Positions 37,331 to 49,000 of a stretch of 64,000 nucleotides of DNA are shown here, piece by piece. Positions within the stretch are counted from its first letter, which is position 1. Every line of letters starts with the position of its first letter. The notes under the pieces are model-generated. The model was given only the letters and a program-made list of their open reading frames with translations, had not been told where the DNA came from and ran no database searches. Origin of the DNA: Thioploca sp. (GTDB taxonomy: Bacteria > Pseudomonadota > Gammaproteobacteria > Beggiatoales > Beggiatoaceae); assembly GCA_030627235.1 (NCBI GenBank), contig DAOUSL010000003.1, positions 1 to 64,000 of the forward strand, written 5' to 3'. The position numbers and the translations under genes were made by a program.

Positions 37331-37466
37331 TTATAATAATGTGCATAAACTTAATGAGTTTATCGTTTCTAACTTGGAGTAATCAAGTAAACCTTACAAA
37401 TACATAAGGAAGAACTCCATAAAATATTATTTAGAACAAAGATTTAATGCACATTTTATAATAATT
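37331..37466 (+). promoter_or_regulatory. candidate structured leader of rne (large inverted repeat)
   Basis: In the 443 bases between rluC and rne, the arms TTATAATAATGTGCAT (about 37331-37346) and ATGCACATTTTATAATAA (about 37447-37465) are complementary with a small bulge, enclosing about 100 bases with a further GGAGT ... ACTCC pairing (37375 and 37410). In E. coli the rne 5' leader is long and structured and lets RNase E autoregulate; this may be the counterpart. The rest of the region is AT-rich without ORFs. The role is inferred. Confidence 0.35.
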
Positions 37467-37576
37467 GAACGAAAAGATTCCCCCGATTTATGACTAAAAC
37501 TATATTAACTGGATATTATATAAAATTTGAGCTCAATTAAAAGTGATAATTTAAAACCAAGATAATATCAGTTAAT

Positions 37577-37604
37577 GCTCCCAATTAAGGAAAATTGGTT
37601 GAGC
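37577..37604 (+). promoter_or_regulatory. hairpin just upstream of rne
   Basis: GCTCCCAATT and AATTGGTTGAGC pair as a bulged stem with an AAGGAA loop, ending about 20 bases before the rne ATG. AAGGA at 37609-37613 is a likely ribosome-binding site just after it, so the hairpin could modulate initiation. Confidence 0.35.
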
Positions 37605-37624
37605 GGAACAAGGATTAACTTTAA

Positions 37625-39619
37625 ATGAAAAGAATATTAATTAATGCTACGCAACCGGAAGAATTACGGGTTGCATTGGTTGATGGTCAAAGACTATTTG
37701 ACTTCGATATTGAGACAATAAGGCGTAAACAAACTAAATCAAATATTTACAAAAGTAAAATTACTCGGATAGAACCTAGCTTAGAAGCAGCATTTATTGA
37801 TTTTGGAGCTGATAGACACGGTTTTTTACCACTTAAAGATATTTCTAGATCATATTTTAAAGCTGATACCACAGAAACTAAACAACGACGTACTATCAAA
37901 GATGCACTTGAAGAAGGTCAAGAATTAATTGTTCAGGTTGATAAAGAAGAGCGTGGTAATAAAGGAGCAGCTTTAACCACTTTCATTAGTTTGGCTGGTC
38001 GATATTTAGTTTTGATGCCAAATAATCCTAGAGCTGGTGGAGTATCACGGCGGATTGAAGGTGAAGATCGTAGCGAAGCTAGAGAAGTCCTTAGTACCTT
38101 AAAAATACCTGATGGTATGGGTGTTATATTGCGTACTGCTGGAGTTAATAAAACTGCTGATGAGTTGATATGGGATTTAGAATATTTATTACAATTATGG
38201 CAAGCTGTAGAAACTTCAGCCGAAAAACATGTCGCTCCATTTTTGATCTATCAAGAAAGTAATATTATTATTCGGGCAATTCGTGATTATTTACGAGAAG
38301 ATATTAGCGAAATCTATATTGATGATCAGGAAATCTACGAAGAAGCTTTTGCTTTCATGCAACAAGTAATGCCACAACATTTGAATAAGGTTAAACTATA
38401 TCAAGATACAGTACCATTATTCACTCGTTATCAGATTGAAAGTCAAATAGAAACTGCTTTTCAACGAGAAGTAAAATTACCTTCTGGTGGTGCTATTGTC
38501 CTTGATCATACTGAAGCTTTATTATCTATTGATATTAACTCAGCTAGGGCTACTAAAGGAGTTGATATTGAAGAAACAGCATTAACCACTAATTTAGAAG
38601 CTGTTGATGAAGTTGCTCGACAATTACGCTTGCGAGATTTAGGCGGTTTAGTAGTAATAGATTTCATAGATATGCTTAGTCATAAAAATCAACGAGAAGT
38701 GGAAACTAGTATCAGAGAAGCTTTGAAACTAGATCGAGCTAGGGTTCAAGTTGGACGTATATCTAGGTTTGGTTTATTAGAAATGTCTCGTCAACGTTTG
38801 CGGCCTTCTTTAGGCGAATCAAGTCAGATTTGCTGTCCTCGTTGTGGTGGTCAAGGTAGTATTCGTAGTGTTGAATCATTGTCATTGTCTATCTTGCGTT
38901 TAATCGAAGAAGAATCAATGAAGGATAAAACCAATAAAATTATTGCTCAAGTTCCAGTAGAAGTAGTAACTTATTTACTTAACGAAAAACGCCAAACGGT
39001 ATTAGAAATCGAAGGACGACAGAATATTAATATTTTGTTAATACCTAATCCAAACATGGAGACCCCTATGTATGATGTACAACGGGTACGATTGGATAAT
39101 AAAAGTGAAAATGAGAAACTTAGTTATAAACTGATACCGCCTCCTAAAAAATCAGAAACAGATAGTTATACCAGCCCTAGCAAACCTGAAACTCCAGAAG
39201 AACCAGCTGTTAAAGGAGTTACTCATAATGCTCCTCCAGTATTAGCTAAAAATAAATCTCCTGGATTGATGAAACGTTTTTGGGGTAAGATGTTTGCTAA
39301 GGAAACCACTGAAACTAATCCAACTTCCCCACGACCAGCTCCATCCAAGCCTAAACGTGGTAAAACTATTGGTAAACAAGCTGCACAAAAACGTACTCAT
39401 AGTTATAGTAAAACCCAACGTCCAGCGTCATCAAATAATTTATCTGTGGATACGAAAAAAACTGAGAATAACAGCTCTGACAATCCTCCTTCTTCAGAAA
39501 ATCGTCCTATTTTAGAAAATAAGCCTTCAGAAACTCGTTCTTCAGAAAATAGACCTAATACAGCTTATGTACGTCGTAATCGTAGACGTAAACGGCCAGA
39601 TGTTCCTAATAACGATTAG
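37625..39619 (+). CDS. rne: ribonuclease E
   Basis: The major endoribonuclease of mRNA decay and rRNA/tRNA maturation. The 664 residues include the S1 domain at about 35-125 ([27 protein letters not shown]), 5'-sensor/RNase H-like region, catalytic DNase I-like region with [13 protein letters not shown] and [11 protein letters not shown] (metal-binding Asp residues), the Zn-link CCPRCGGQG and the small domain to about residue 490. The C-terminal 170 residues are Pro/Ser/Lys/Asn-rich and disordered, ending in a basic RRNRRRKRP patch, shorter than the E. coli scaffold region. The disordered tail marks it as RNase E rather than RNase G. Confidence 0.94.
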   Translation: MKRILINATQPEELRVALVDGQRLFDFDIETIRRKQTKSNIYKSKITRIEPSLEAAFIDFGADRHGFLPLKDISRSYFKADTTETKQRRTIKDALEEGQELIVQVDKEERGNKGAALTTFISLAGRYLVLMPNNPRAGGVSRRIEGEDRSEAREVLSTLKIPDGMGVILRTAGVNKTADELIWDLEYLLQLWQAVETSAEKHVAPFLIYQESNIIIRAIRDYLREDISEIYIDDQEIYEEAFAFMQQVMPQHLNKVKLYQDTVPLFTRYQIESQIETAFQREVKLPSGGAIVLDHTEALLSIDINSARATKGVDIEETALTTNLEAVDEVARQLRLRDLGGLVVIDFIDMLSHKNQREVETSIREALKLDRARVQVGRISRFGLLEMSRQRLRPSLGESSQICCPRCGGQGSIRSVESLSLSILRLIEEESMKDKTNKIIAQVPVEVVTYLLNEKRQTVLEIEGRQNINILLIPNPNMETPMYDVQRVRLDNKSENEKLSYKLIPPPKKSETDSYTSPSKPETPEEPAVKGVTHNAPPVLAKNKSPGLMKRFWGKMFAKETTETNPTSPRPAPSKPKRGKTIGKQAAQKRTHSYSKTQRPASSNNLSVDTKKTENNSSDNPPSSENRPILENKPSETRSSENRPNTAYVRRNRRRKRPDVPNND

Positions 39620-39630
39620 GAATTATTGAA

Positions 39631-39665
39631 TAGAACTTCAGTTATAGAATTGAAGTTCTATTTTT
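39631..39665. terminator. terminator after rne
   Basis: TAGAACTTCA and TGAAGTTCTA form a perfect ten-base stem with a GTTATAGAAT loop, followed by TTTTT on the plus strand. It lies 12 bases after the rne stop and overlaps the end of the convergent diguanylate cyclase gene. Confidence 0.88.
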
Positions 39666-41016
39666 GTACCGACACAACCTGATTACGACCTTTATTTTTA
39701 GCTGTATAAAGAGCATCATCAGCATGTTTTACTAATTCCAATTCACCCTCAACATCATCTTCTGGGAAAGAAGTAATTCCTAAACTAGCAGTAAAATTAA
39801 TATATTGTTCTCCATCTTTAACTGTAGTTTCAGCAATTAATCGTCGTATTCTTTCACCTAATTGAATACTATTAGTACTAGAAGCTCCTGGTAAAATAAT
39901 CAAAAATTCTTCTCCACCATAACGCACCATTAAATCACCTTCTCGCAAGGCACGGTAAGTTGACTCAGCTATTCGACTTAATACTCTGTCTCCAACTAAA
40001 TGTCCGTAGGTATCATTGATTGATTTAAAGTGATCAATATCCATCATAATAATTCCCAATGCAGTATCAGAACGTATAGCACGATTAAATTCTTCTTTTA
40101 ATCTGGTAAGTCCAAATCTCCGATTGTAAGCACCAGTTAATACATCAAGAGCTGCAATCCGTTGTAAATTACTATGAGCTAAAGCATTATTAAGAGCTAA
40201 ACCAAAACTATGCCGGAATAATTGTAATAAACGGGTGACATCTTTATCGAAAATTTTATTAGCAGCTAAAATTATTACACCTAACGGGACATTTTTAAAT
40301 TCTAATGGAATTATAATAACTTCTCTAGGATTAAAATTTGCTAACACAGCTTCAATTTTTATATTTTCTGGAAATTCAACTCGTTGGCATTTAAGTGTAC
40401 GCAATGCTTTTCGTATATGGTCACTATTAGCTAATAGTTTAGGATCACTAATCCCATGATGAGTCAAAACGGTCAATTCTCCAGATGATTCGATCAAGAT
40501 AGCTCCTGCAATAGCATCTGTATATTGTAAAAATAAATCAAGAGCTTGTCTGGATAAAATGTCTAGTTCCAACTGACTAGATAATGTTTTGGAAAAATCA
40601 TTAACCGCTGTTTCTATTTTATGTGCCTGAAATAATGCTTCAACTAAATTATTAAAAGCTCTAGCACTTTCTCCAATTTCATCATCAGAATCGGCTTCAA
40701 GCCTACAAATATCTTGTGAGCAACTAGACCAATCACCAGTAAAATTAGCATCACTAATTGTATTTTTAACAATGTGCATATGTTTAGCTAAGATTTTTAA
40801 GCGTGGCCTAACCACTAACATTGCTAAGGTATAATTAACTATTCCAGCCAGCAAACCAGCTGTGATAGTTGCAGCCCAAAAGGTTATAGTGAAAACTTGT
40901 TCAAACTCCATTCCCAACTGATAAGCAAAAAATGGAAACATAGCTCCGTTCAATAGACCAAATCCTATCATCCATATGGCTAAATCAGTAAATAATTTTT
41001 TAGTAATTCTCGGCAT
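39658..41016 (-). CDS. membrane diguanylate cyclase with HAMP-like, GAF-like and GGDEF domains
   Basis: A 452-residue inner-membrane c-di-GMP synthase. Two membrane segments (about 10-30 and 42-68) are followed by a HAMP-like linker, a GAF-like sensor at about 140-280 (LFLQYTDAIAGAILIES; VIIIPLEFKNVPLGVIILA) and a C-terminal GGDEF domain. The signature is GGEEF in VRYGGEEFLIILPG, and the preceding DIDHFKSINDTYGHLVGD is intact, so it should be active. No EAL domain and no clear RxxD inhibitory site at the usual position were noted. The gene follows the 139-residue unknown by three bases, so they are co-transcribed. Confidence 0.92.
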   Translation of the reverse strand: MPRITKKLFTDLAIWMIGFGLLNGAMFPFFAYQLGMEFEQVFTITFWAATITAGLLAGIVNYTLAMLVVRPRLKILAKHMHIVKNTISDANFTGDWSSCSQDICRLEADSDDEIGESARAFNNLVEALFQAHKIETAVNDFSKTLSSQLELDILSRQALDLFLQYTDAIAGAILIESSGELTVLTHHGISDPKLLANSDHIRKALRTLKCQRVEFPENIKIEAVLANFNPREVIIIPLEFKNVPLGVIILAANKIFDKDVTRLLQLFRHSFGLALNNALAHSNLQRIAALDVLTGAYNRRFGLTRLKEEFNRAIRSDTALGIIMMDIDHFKSINDTYGHLVGDRVLSRIAESTYRALREGDLMVRYGGEEFLIILPGASSTNSIQLGERIRRLIAETTVKDGEQYINFTASLGITSFPEDDVEGELELVKHADDALYTAKNKGRNQVVSVQK

Positions 41017-41019
41017 TAT

Positions 41020-41439
41020 TCAGTCCCAAAAAGATAGCCAACGTTTATATTTTGTCTTAGTTTCAACTTCAGCTTCAAGGATTTCTGGAACAATACGAGT
41101 TAATATCCAACGTGGCAGGATTGTTGATTTACCAATTCCACATACAACTCCAAGATTTTTTGGATCAAATATTTTAATCATTGTTGGAGCTGCTTTATTA
41201 TCAGCATAGACAATTCCACAATAATCATATTTATGTTCTTGATGCAATAGTTGATCAGTTTTTTGGACAAATTCTTGTAATCTGTTTTTATCTACGGATT
41301 CAATAGGTGGTTGTTCCCTTGTATGATAAACATACCAACCTTCAGGTTCTGCCATAACCTTTTCCCAAAGTTCATCTAATTGATGCCAACGTAAAGTACT
41401 AGTAAAATTACCTTTATAATATTGTTGAAATTCTGTCAT
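41020..41439 (-). CDS. protein of unknown function upstream of the diguanylate cyclase gene
   Basis: A 139-residue soluble protein rich in aromatic residues (several Trp and Tyr), with the conserved-looking segments GWYVYHTREQPP, YDYCGIVYADNKAAPTMIKIFDPKNLGVVCGIG and a C-terminal KYKRWLSFWD. I do not recognise a named family. Coupling to the diguanylate cyclase gene (three-base gap) suggests a joint transcript, with a possible regulator or target of c-di-GMP signalling, which is inference. No signal peptide or membrane segment. Confidence 0.75.
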   Translation of the reverse strand: MTEFQQYYKGNFTSTLRWHQLDELWEKVMAEPEGWYVYHTREQPPIESVDKNRLQEFVQKTDQLLHQEHKYDYCGIVYADNKAAPTMIKIFDPKNLGVVCGIGKSTILPRWILTRIVPEILEAEVETKTKYKRWLSFWD

Positions 41440-41533
41440 TTTATTGAGTTTATATTTATTTATAAATTTTTATTATAACATTTCCCAATTAAATATATTA
41501 TAGTAAAACTAAATAATTGATTTTTTTGAATTT

Positions 41534-41552
41534 AATTAAGAATTAAGAATTA
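41534..41552. repeat. short AATTAAG repeat (two copies plus)
   Basis: AATTAAGAATTAAGAATTA, just downstream of the J-domain gene's end (41558). The same heptamer makes up the longer array at 8575-8607. Confidence 0.6.
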
Positions 41553-41557
41553 CTATC

Positions 41558-42712
41558 CTATTCCCCAAAATTTTCATATCTTGGTAATATTGGGTTAACG
41601 CTAACAACAGTCTTAGAATTATAAATTTTTTCCTGTTCTAAAAATTGCCACAGTTGTTTCTTAAATTTTAATGGAGCTACAATATGGTGTACTGTAGTTT
41701 GCATTCTACTCATACCAGTAATTATTATTGTTCCATAATTAAAAATTCTCCCAGCAAAGCTTTGTTTAACTATTATGCTTTCAAATCTTATCAACTTTAA
41801 TTCAATAACAGTACAACTTAATAAACCAGTTTTATGCAATATTCTATTGGAAGTTATTACTAACTCTGTAGTTTTATTATCAATAAATGCTTCCCAAATA
41901 ACCATAACTCCAATAAATATTAAAATTCCTAAACCTAAATTCCATACTGAAATATTTAAATATTCGGTTGATAACCATGGAATCCATAATAAAATCTCCG
42001 GAATATTTTCTTGAATAAAAACCGGCTCATTTAATAATAGATAACTACAAGTAAGAAAAAAAACTAAACCGATTAGATCAAGATAAAATAACCAATGTGG
42101 ATAAGCTTGATAAATAATTTTTTCATCAGTTATAAGAGCTGTACGAATATACATTGAAGCATCTTTAGTTTCTAAAGTTCTCCAACCTGCAAAAGTTAAT
42201 TGTTCACCAACTTGAAACTTTCGGAAGGCTCTTATTGTAATAAAAAACCATATTTTTAAATTTCTCCATGTCCACCAAGATTTATGTTTAGTTATTTTCC
42301 ATGCAATAAAGCTAATTATTTTAATAGACTTCTTTTTTGCAATAAATTGTTTTCTTGTGAATTGTAAAATGAAAATACTTGCTGAAGTAATAAATACCCA
42401 TATTTTGTTATTAACATAGACTAATTTGCTAGTTTGTTGTTTAATATTATCTTTTATTAATTCTATATTTACTTTCTTGTTATTATTTTTAACCTCTTCA
42501 TATTGTTGTAAAAAATTATCATAACTAGCTCGTCTATATGGATTAGATACTACTTGATATGCTTCTTTAATCTGATTAAAACGCAAACGAGCAGAATGAT
42601 CTCTCTCACCTCTAGTTGCATATTTTTTGCCTAATTTTATCATTGCCGCTTTAATTTCTTCTTGGCTGGCATTTGATGTAATTTCTAAAGTATCGTATAA
42701 GTCAGTTCGCAT
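41558..42712 (-). CDS. membrane protein with degenerate J domain and PH-like (bPH2) domain
   Basis: A 384-residue protein. Residues 1-68 have the shape of a DnaJ domain (LYDTLEITSNASQEEIKAAM ... FNQIKEAYQVVSNPYRRASYD), but the essential HPD tripeptide between helices II and III is absent: KKYATRGE stands where KKYHPDRN is expected. Membrane segments follow near 105-120, 200-222 and 250-275. The C-terminal region at about 280-360 (ELVITSNRILHKTGLL ... FNYGTIIITG) is a bacterial PH-like (DUF304) domain. Without HPD it is unlikely to stimulate DnaK. Function unknown; membrane-surface scaffolding is a guess. Confidence 0.8.
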   Translation of the reverse strand: MRTDLYDTLEITSNASQEEIKAAMIKLGKKYATRGERDHSARLRFNQIKEAYQVVSNPYRRASYDNFLQQYEEVKNNNKKVNIELIKDNIKQQTSKLVYVNNKIWVFITSASIFILQFTRKQFIAKKKSIKIISFIAWKITKHKSWWTWRNLKIWFFITIRAFRKFQVGEQLTFAGWRTLETKDASMYIRTALITDEKIIYQAYPHWLFYLDLIGLVFFLTCSYLLLNEPVFIQENIPEILLWIPWLSTEYLNISVWNLGLGILIFIGVMVIWEAFIDNKTTELVITSNRILHKTGLLSCTVIELKLIRFESIIVKQSFAGRIFNYGTIIITGMSRMQTTVHHIVAPLKFKKQLWQFLEQEKIYNSKTVVSVNPILPRYENFGE

Positions 42713-43009
42713 CTGTTTTTCTAAGTAAAATATAATTTAAGATTATCAACCAATTTTAAAACATGAGATTGAGTAATATTTTTATTAAACAATTGTGTTT
42801 TAAAAAAATTTAAATTATACTCTGATAAAATTAATTGTTATAATATTTTTTTAACTTGTGATTTATAAAATCTAAACTCACTTATTATAAGTAGTGATTC
42901 TTAATTGTAAATAATTGCCACGTTTATAATATATACCACAAAAATATAATCCTACCTATTTTAGGTATAACCCCATATTAACCTTTGACCATAATAATGA
43001 GGTTTGAAA
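42713..43009. other. divergent intergenic region before the giant gene
   Basis: About 297 AT-rich bases carrying promoters for both directions. GAGG at 42999-43002 is a Shine-Dalgarno seven bases before the ATG at 43010 and decides that start over the TTG at 43004. Nothing else is visible. Confidence 0.5.
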
Positions 43010-46000
43010 ATGTTTATTAAAACTATTATAAGAATGGTAATTCTGCTCTTATTAACAGTAAATGTATATGCAGAAACTGAATTTTGTAGCACTACCACTC
43101 CTACCACTCCTACCACTATCCCAAATAACAATGCTACCGGCATAACTGATACTATCAATATTAGCGATGCTGGTAATATAACAGATTTAAAAATAGTGCT
43201 TGATATTAGCCATGATAAAGTTAGTGAGCTAAATGTTAATCTAACACATGATAGTACCGTTATAAATTTGCTTGATCATCCTGGTGCTTTAGATGACTCT
43301 GCTGATGGTTGCGAAGGCCAAAATATTTCTAACTTAACGATAGCTGATGATGGAACTAAATCATTGGAAACTGATTGTACCCTAAATGAGCCAGCATATA
43401 CCAATAGCACTATTTATACACCAAATGATTCATTATCTAATTTCACTGGTGGAGATATTACTGGTGATTGGGTATTGGAGGTTAGTGATAACAATGTTTT
43501 TAATACTGCTGATGGAACTTTAAATAGTTGGTGTATAAAATATGAGCGTGAATCAAAAGTAATTTTAGATCCTAAGCCACCATTTGCAACTCTGACTTTT
43601 GGAGGAGTAGATATTGGAAAATCTGGTGATACGCCAGCTACTTTAACTGGTACTGGTGATAAAATTGTAATTTATTCAGCTGATTTCACTGGTGCTAATA
43701 CAAGTGAATTCACCTTAACTTCACATAATATTATTAATGATTTTGAGATGGAAATTCCAGCTAATACTACGAAAACTTTTACTATTGAATGTGCGCCAAC
43801 TCAAATCGGTACTAGAACAGCAAATTTTAATTTATATACTAATATTCCTAGTTATACAACAATAACTTATCCATTAACATGTGAAGCAAAAGGTGGAGCA
43901 TATAGCGATAATGGCACTAGCCCGATGGATTTTGGCTTAGTTGAAATCACAACCACCAGTATAGAAAAAACCTTTGATATAACTGCTGGTGCTGGAGCAA
44001 ATTTAGAATTAAGTTTTACTAAGAGTGGTTCAAATTTTAGCATTACTCAATTTCCTACTAGTCCTCTCCTAGTTGGCAATACTGGTACAGTTGGAATCAC
44101 TTGTACTCCAAATAAAGTTGGTAGTAGTACTGGTAAATTAAAAATAACAACTAACGATCCTGCTAATGCTCTAATTACATATAATCTAGAATGTACTGGT
44201 GAAGGAGTTGTTTTTAATTCAACGCCAGTTGAAGAAGGAGAAGAATTAGAATTTGGTACTGCTAAACCAGGTAAAGGTGGTACTAGTAGAACTTTAAATA
44301 TTGGCAATGGCGGTAATATAGACTTGGATATAGTTAATATGTCAATCACTGGTACTAATGTTGCCTTGTTTAGCTTCTCCCCATCAGCAACATCCTTAAC
44401 TTTAGAGTTTGGGCTTGATTATGATATTGACATAACATGTAATCCAACAACTCTTGGAACTTTTTCAGCTAGATTAGAAATACCACATACTGATCCCCAT
44501 TTGAAACCCAACACTTTAACTTATGATTTGTCCTGTACTGGTACTGACAATCTAACAGAACCTTTATATTATTCCATCCCTGCTCCTGGAAATACAATCA
44601 ATGTTGGTAGCACAGTAGCAGCATCTTCAACAACCGATGGTTTAACAACTTACGACTTAAATATTAAAGAAAGAGGCAATGCTGATTTAGAAGTTGATTC
44701 TTATACCATAACTGGAATTAATGCTAGTGAATTTACAATTACTAATAGTTTTCCAATAATTATTCCTGAATCCCAAGATGATACTGGCACAGATATTACT
44801 ATTGAATGTAGGCCGCAAGTTAATGGAGTTCGTACTGCTGTTTTAAATTTTGTGACCAATGATCCTACCAATTTTCCTGCTCCTAGTTATACTTTAGAAT
44901 GTACTGGATTAGTAGCCGGTTATGATTCTACTCCTATATCTCCAAGTGGAACTATAAATATTGGAACTAAACCAATTAATCAAACAATTAGCTATAATTT
45001 ACAAGTAAAAGAAGTTGGTGATGCTGACTTGATTGTCAATTTGGCTGATGACCCATTAACTGGTTCTGAATCTGCTTATTTTGCTGTTGATGAAAGTTTC
45101 TTCCCATTTACTATACCAAATGGTAACAGTAGTAAAAATATAGTTATTGACTGTTCGCCAGTACTTATAGGCTTACATCCAGCTCAATTAAATTTAACTA
45201 CTAACGATCCAGCTCAACCAGAAATAAGTTATCCTTTAGAATGTAATGGTGAAGAAGCAATTGGCCCAGCCTTTGGTTCTTTCCCACCACCATATGAAGA
45301 TATGGATTTTGGTAATACTCCATTAGAAACTTATGTGGAAATGACTTTAGTAATTAAGGAATTTGGTAGTACTAAACTTAACTTATATTCAGCTATTATT
45401 GATGGTGCTGATGCTAGTGATTTTAGTATTGAAAGTATTACTCAAAATGGAATCCAAAAAATCCTTCCAAGTTTTATCGGTAATGGAGATGCTAACTTTG
45501 AAATAGTAATACGTTGTACACCTTCAGCAGAAAAAAAACATTTTGCTACTTTACATATAGATCATAATGATCGATTTAAACCTAACTTTACTTACTTACC
45601 TTATCCTTATCCTTTAATTTGTACAGGAACCCCAGAATTAATCCCAGTCTATACTTCCTATCCTGACATCAATAGCACCATAGACTTTGGTAACATACTA
45701 GAAAATAGTACGGTACTCACTAAGACTATGACTATTACTGAAGCTGGTAATACTGACTTAGAAATAACTTCAGCAACTCTAACTGGTGATAGTGAATTCA
45801 CTTTAATCAGTCCAACTTTTCCTATAACAATTGCCGACGGTGGCGATGCTGAAATAGTGACTTTGGAATGTAATCCAATAAATGATGGAACTTATACCGC
45901 TCAATTGGTATTTACTACTAATGATCCGATTAATCCAAATCCAAGTTATGACTTAACCTGTGTTGGTAATCCTAGATATCCAATTTACAGCTCTACTCCA

Positions 46001-49000
46001 GATATAGATAGTTCTATAAACTTCGGTTCTGATTTAATAAATAGAAGTAGTACTGAAATAATTATTATTACAGAATCTGGTACAGCTGATTTAAAGGTAA
46101 ATTCTGCTTCGATAACTGGTAGTAGTGAATTTTCTATAATCGATCCTGAATTTCCATTTACCATAACGGATGATAGTGGTGATTCTCAGACTATAACTTT
46201 ACAATGTAATCGAAATAAAAGTGGAACTCATACTGCTCAATTAAATATTGTTACTAATGATCCAAACCAAGCAACTGTAACTTATAATTTAAAATGTATT
46301 AGCGATTCACCCGAAGGTGATGTAACCATAATTTTGCCATCTACTTTAAATTTAACTGTAAATTTTTCTGGGGATGGTACTGGTAAAGTAAAAAGTAATA
46401 TAGCTGGAATTAATTGTACTAGCAATTGTTCGTCTGAATATGAAGCTGGAAACAAAATAGGACTCACAGCAACACCTGATTCTGATTCCATATTTGAACG
46501 TTGGGGTGGCAATAGTGATTGTACTGATGCTGAAGTATTTTTGACTGGTAATATAACTTGTACTGCTTATTTTACTTTAAAAAATAAACCAGTTGAACCA
46601 ATTGAACCAGAAATTCCAGAAGTTCCAGAACAAGAAATTATAGTTGAGCAACCAGTAATAAAACCAAATTGTACGCAAGCAACTGAAATTTTATATGTAA
46701 ATAATGCTGCTAATGGTTATGACAGTGGATTAAATTGGCAAGATGCTTTTATTGATTTGCAAGATGCTTTGGAAGCAGCTAGAAATACCTGTCCTAATAT
46801 TAAACAGATTTGGATAGCTAAAGGAACTTATTATCCAACTACTGATGATAATCGGAATATAAGTTTTGCTTTAGTAAATAGAGTGAAAATTTATGGTGGT
46901 TTTACTGGTGATGAAGCAGGATTATCAGAACAAGACTGTAGTAAAAATTTAACTATTCTGAGTGGCAATATTGGGATTAAAAATAATAATACTGATAATA
47001 GTCAGCATGTTATAACTGCTAATCAAGTTGATAGAAATACCTTGCTAAATTGCTTAAGCATAATAGCTGGTAACACGGATGAATGTGGCGGTGGAATGTT
47101 TAACGACAATGCTAGTCCAACTTTGCAATATATATCTTTCAGTAATAATCAAGCTAAATATGGTGCTGGTTTATGTAATATTAATGGTAGTAATCCGTTA
47201 GTACAAATGAGTTCTATCAATAATAATAATGCTATCAAAGAAGGTGGTGGCATCTATAATAAAACTAGTAATCCAGTTATATGCCAAGTGTTTATTCAAG
47301 CAAATACTGCTACAGATGGAGCTGGAATTTTCAATATAGAGCAATCATCTCCTGTTTTAAAACAAGCCAATATTACAGATAATAATGCTACTCAATTTGG
47401 TGGTGGTATATTTAATAATACTAGTACCCCACTGATAACTCACAGTATTATTAGCAATAATAAAGCTGGACAAGGAGCTGGAATAGTGAATCTGGATAGT
47501 AATCCATTGATTAGCCATCTGGTTCTGACTGCTAATAATTCTGAAGCAATGTTGAATGATAATAGTAGTCCATTAATTACGCAATCTACTATCGCTTTTA
47601 ATCAAACTGGAATTGTGAGTTATTCTAGCTTTCCAACGATAAATAACAGTATTTTATGGGATACTACTCCGATTGTTAATAAGGAAAACAGCACTACTAC
47701 AATCACTTATTCCATCGTTAAAAATGGTTGGGATGGTAAAGGTAATAAATCTTCTGACCCATTATTGACTAAAAAACCTAATAATACTTTGCAAACCATG
47801 GCGGATAATGTGCATTTACAACCGCAATCCCAAGCTATTGATGCTGGTAATAATGATTTAGTTCCACAATATTTAGCTAGTTCTGAATGTGATATTTTTG
47901 CCGATAATAATGGCATTGTGGATTTAGATTTTAGTGGTAAGACACGGATATTAGATGGTAATTCTGATGGTATTGATATTGTAGATATAGGAGTTCATGA
48001 AGCTAATTTTTCTTTTACCTATATGCTTTCTGTCGAATTGACTGGGACAGGTTCTGGTTCAGTTACATCCGATAAATTTGGAATAAATTGTGGTGCTGAT
48101 TGCTATCATAACTATTCCAGTGGGATTGATGTGTTATTAACTACACAAGCTAATCCGGATTCAATTTTCAATAACTGGAGTGGAGATTGTAGCAGTAATG
48201 GCAAAGTTAAAATGATTGGAATCAAAAAATGCCAAGCAAAATTTGACCTAATTACAACAGAAAGTTATCTACCTGAATCAGTAGAGGATATGATTTGTTC
48301 ATCTGGCAATGTGATTAATACTACTTGTAATTTCAGTTGGGATTCTGCTGAAGATATTTTGATTGGAGAAAAAGGCAATGTTTCCAATTTAGTTATCATG
48401 ACTGACGTTAAAAATAAAGGTAGGATGGCTAATGCCGAAATAACTAAAGGCAATACAGTTAGTGGTGGTATTCTTAGCGGTTATATAAAGAACGATGGTA
48501 CTTTAACTGATTTTGAGTTTTTAGGTGCAGAAATTAAAGGTGGAATGTTAGCTGGAGATATTTTTAATAATAGTGAAGTTGATGGAATTATTATAGATGT
48601 GTTGTTAGCTCCTAATACTCGTATTACTGGTGGCAGATTAGGTGGTAAAATCATTGGTAATGCTAGTGTACCAGCAATTTTAGAAAATTTAAGTATCGCT
48701 GATGGAAGTTATTTGAGCAATGTAATTATCGGTAATCATGTAATTTCTGAAGGTGATGTTGAATATGGCTCTGGTATCCAATTCTATTTTGATGCTAAAC
48801 CAGTTCCGTTTGAAAAAACGATAGTCAATGATGAGACAATAAAAGACCTCACTTTCCGAGGTAAAAATTTATCTGGTGGTACTTTGGATGGTGATATTAA
48901 AATTACCATGGGTGGAACTATTAATAATGTAAAATTGACTGCTGGAACTAGAATAACAGGTGGTAATTTAAAAGGTAGAATTATTGGTAATGCTAAAAAA

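Noticed and set aside
43004-43009. TTG start for the giant gene
   Set aside because: ATG at 43010 has a GAGG ribosome site at seven bases and begins the signal peptide directly.
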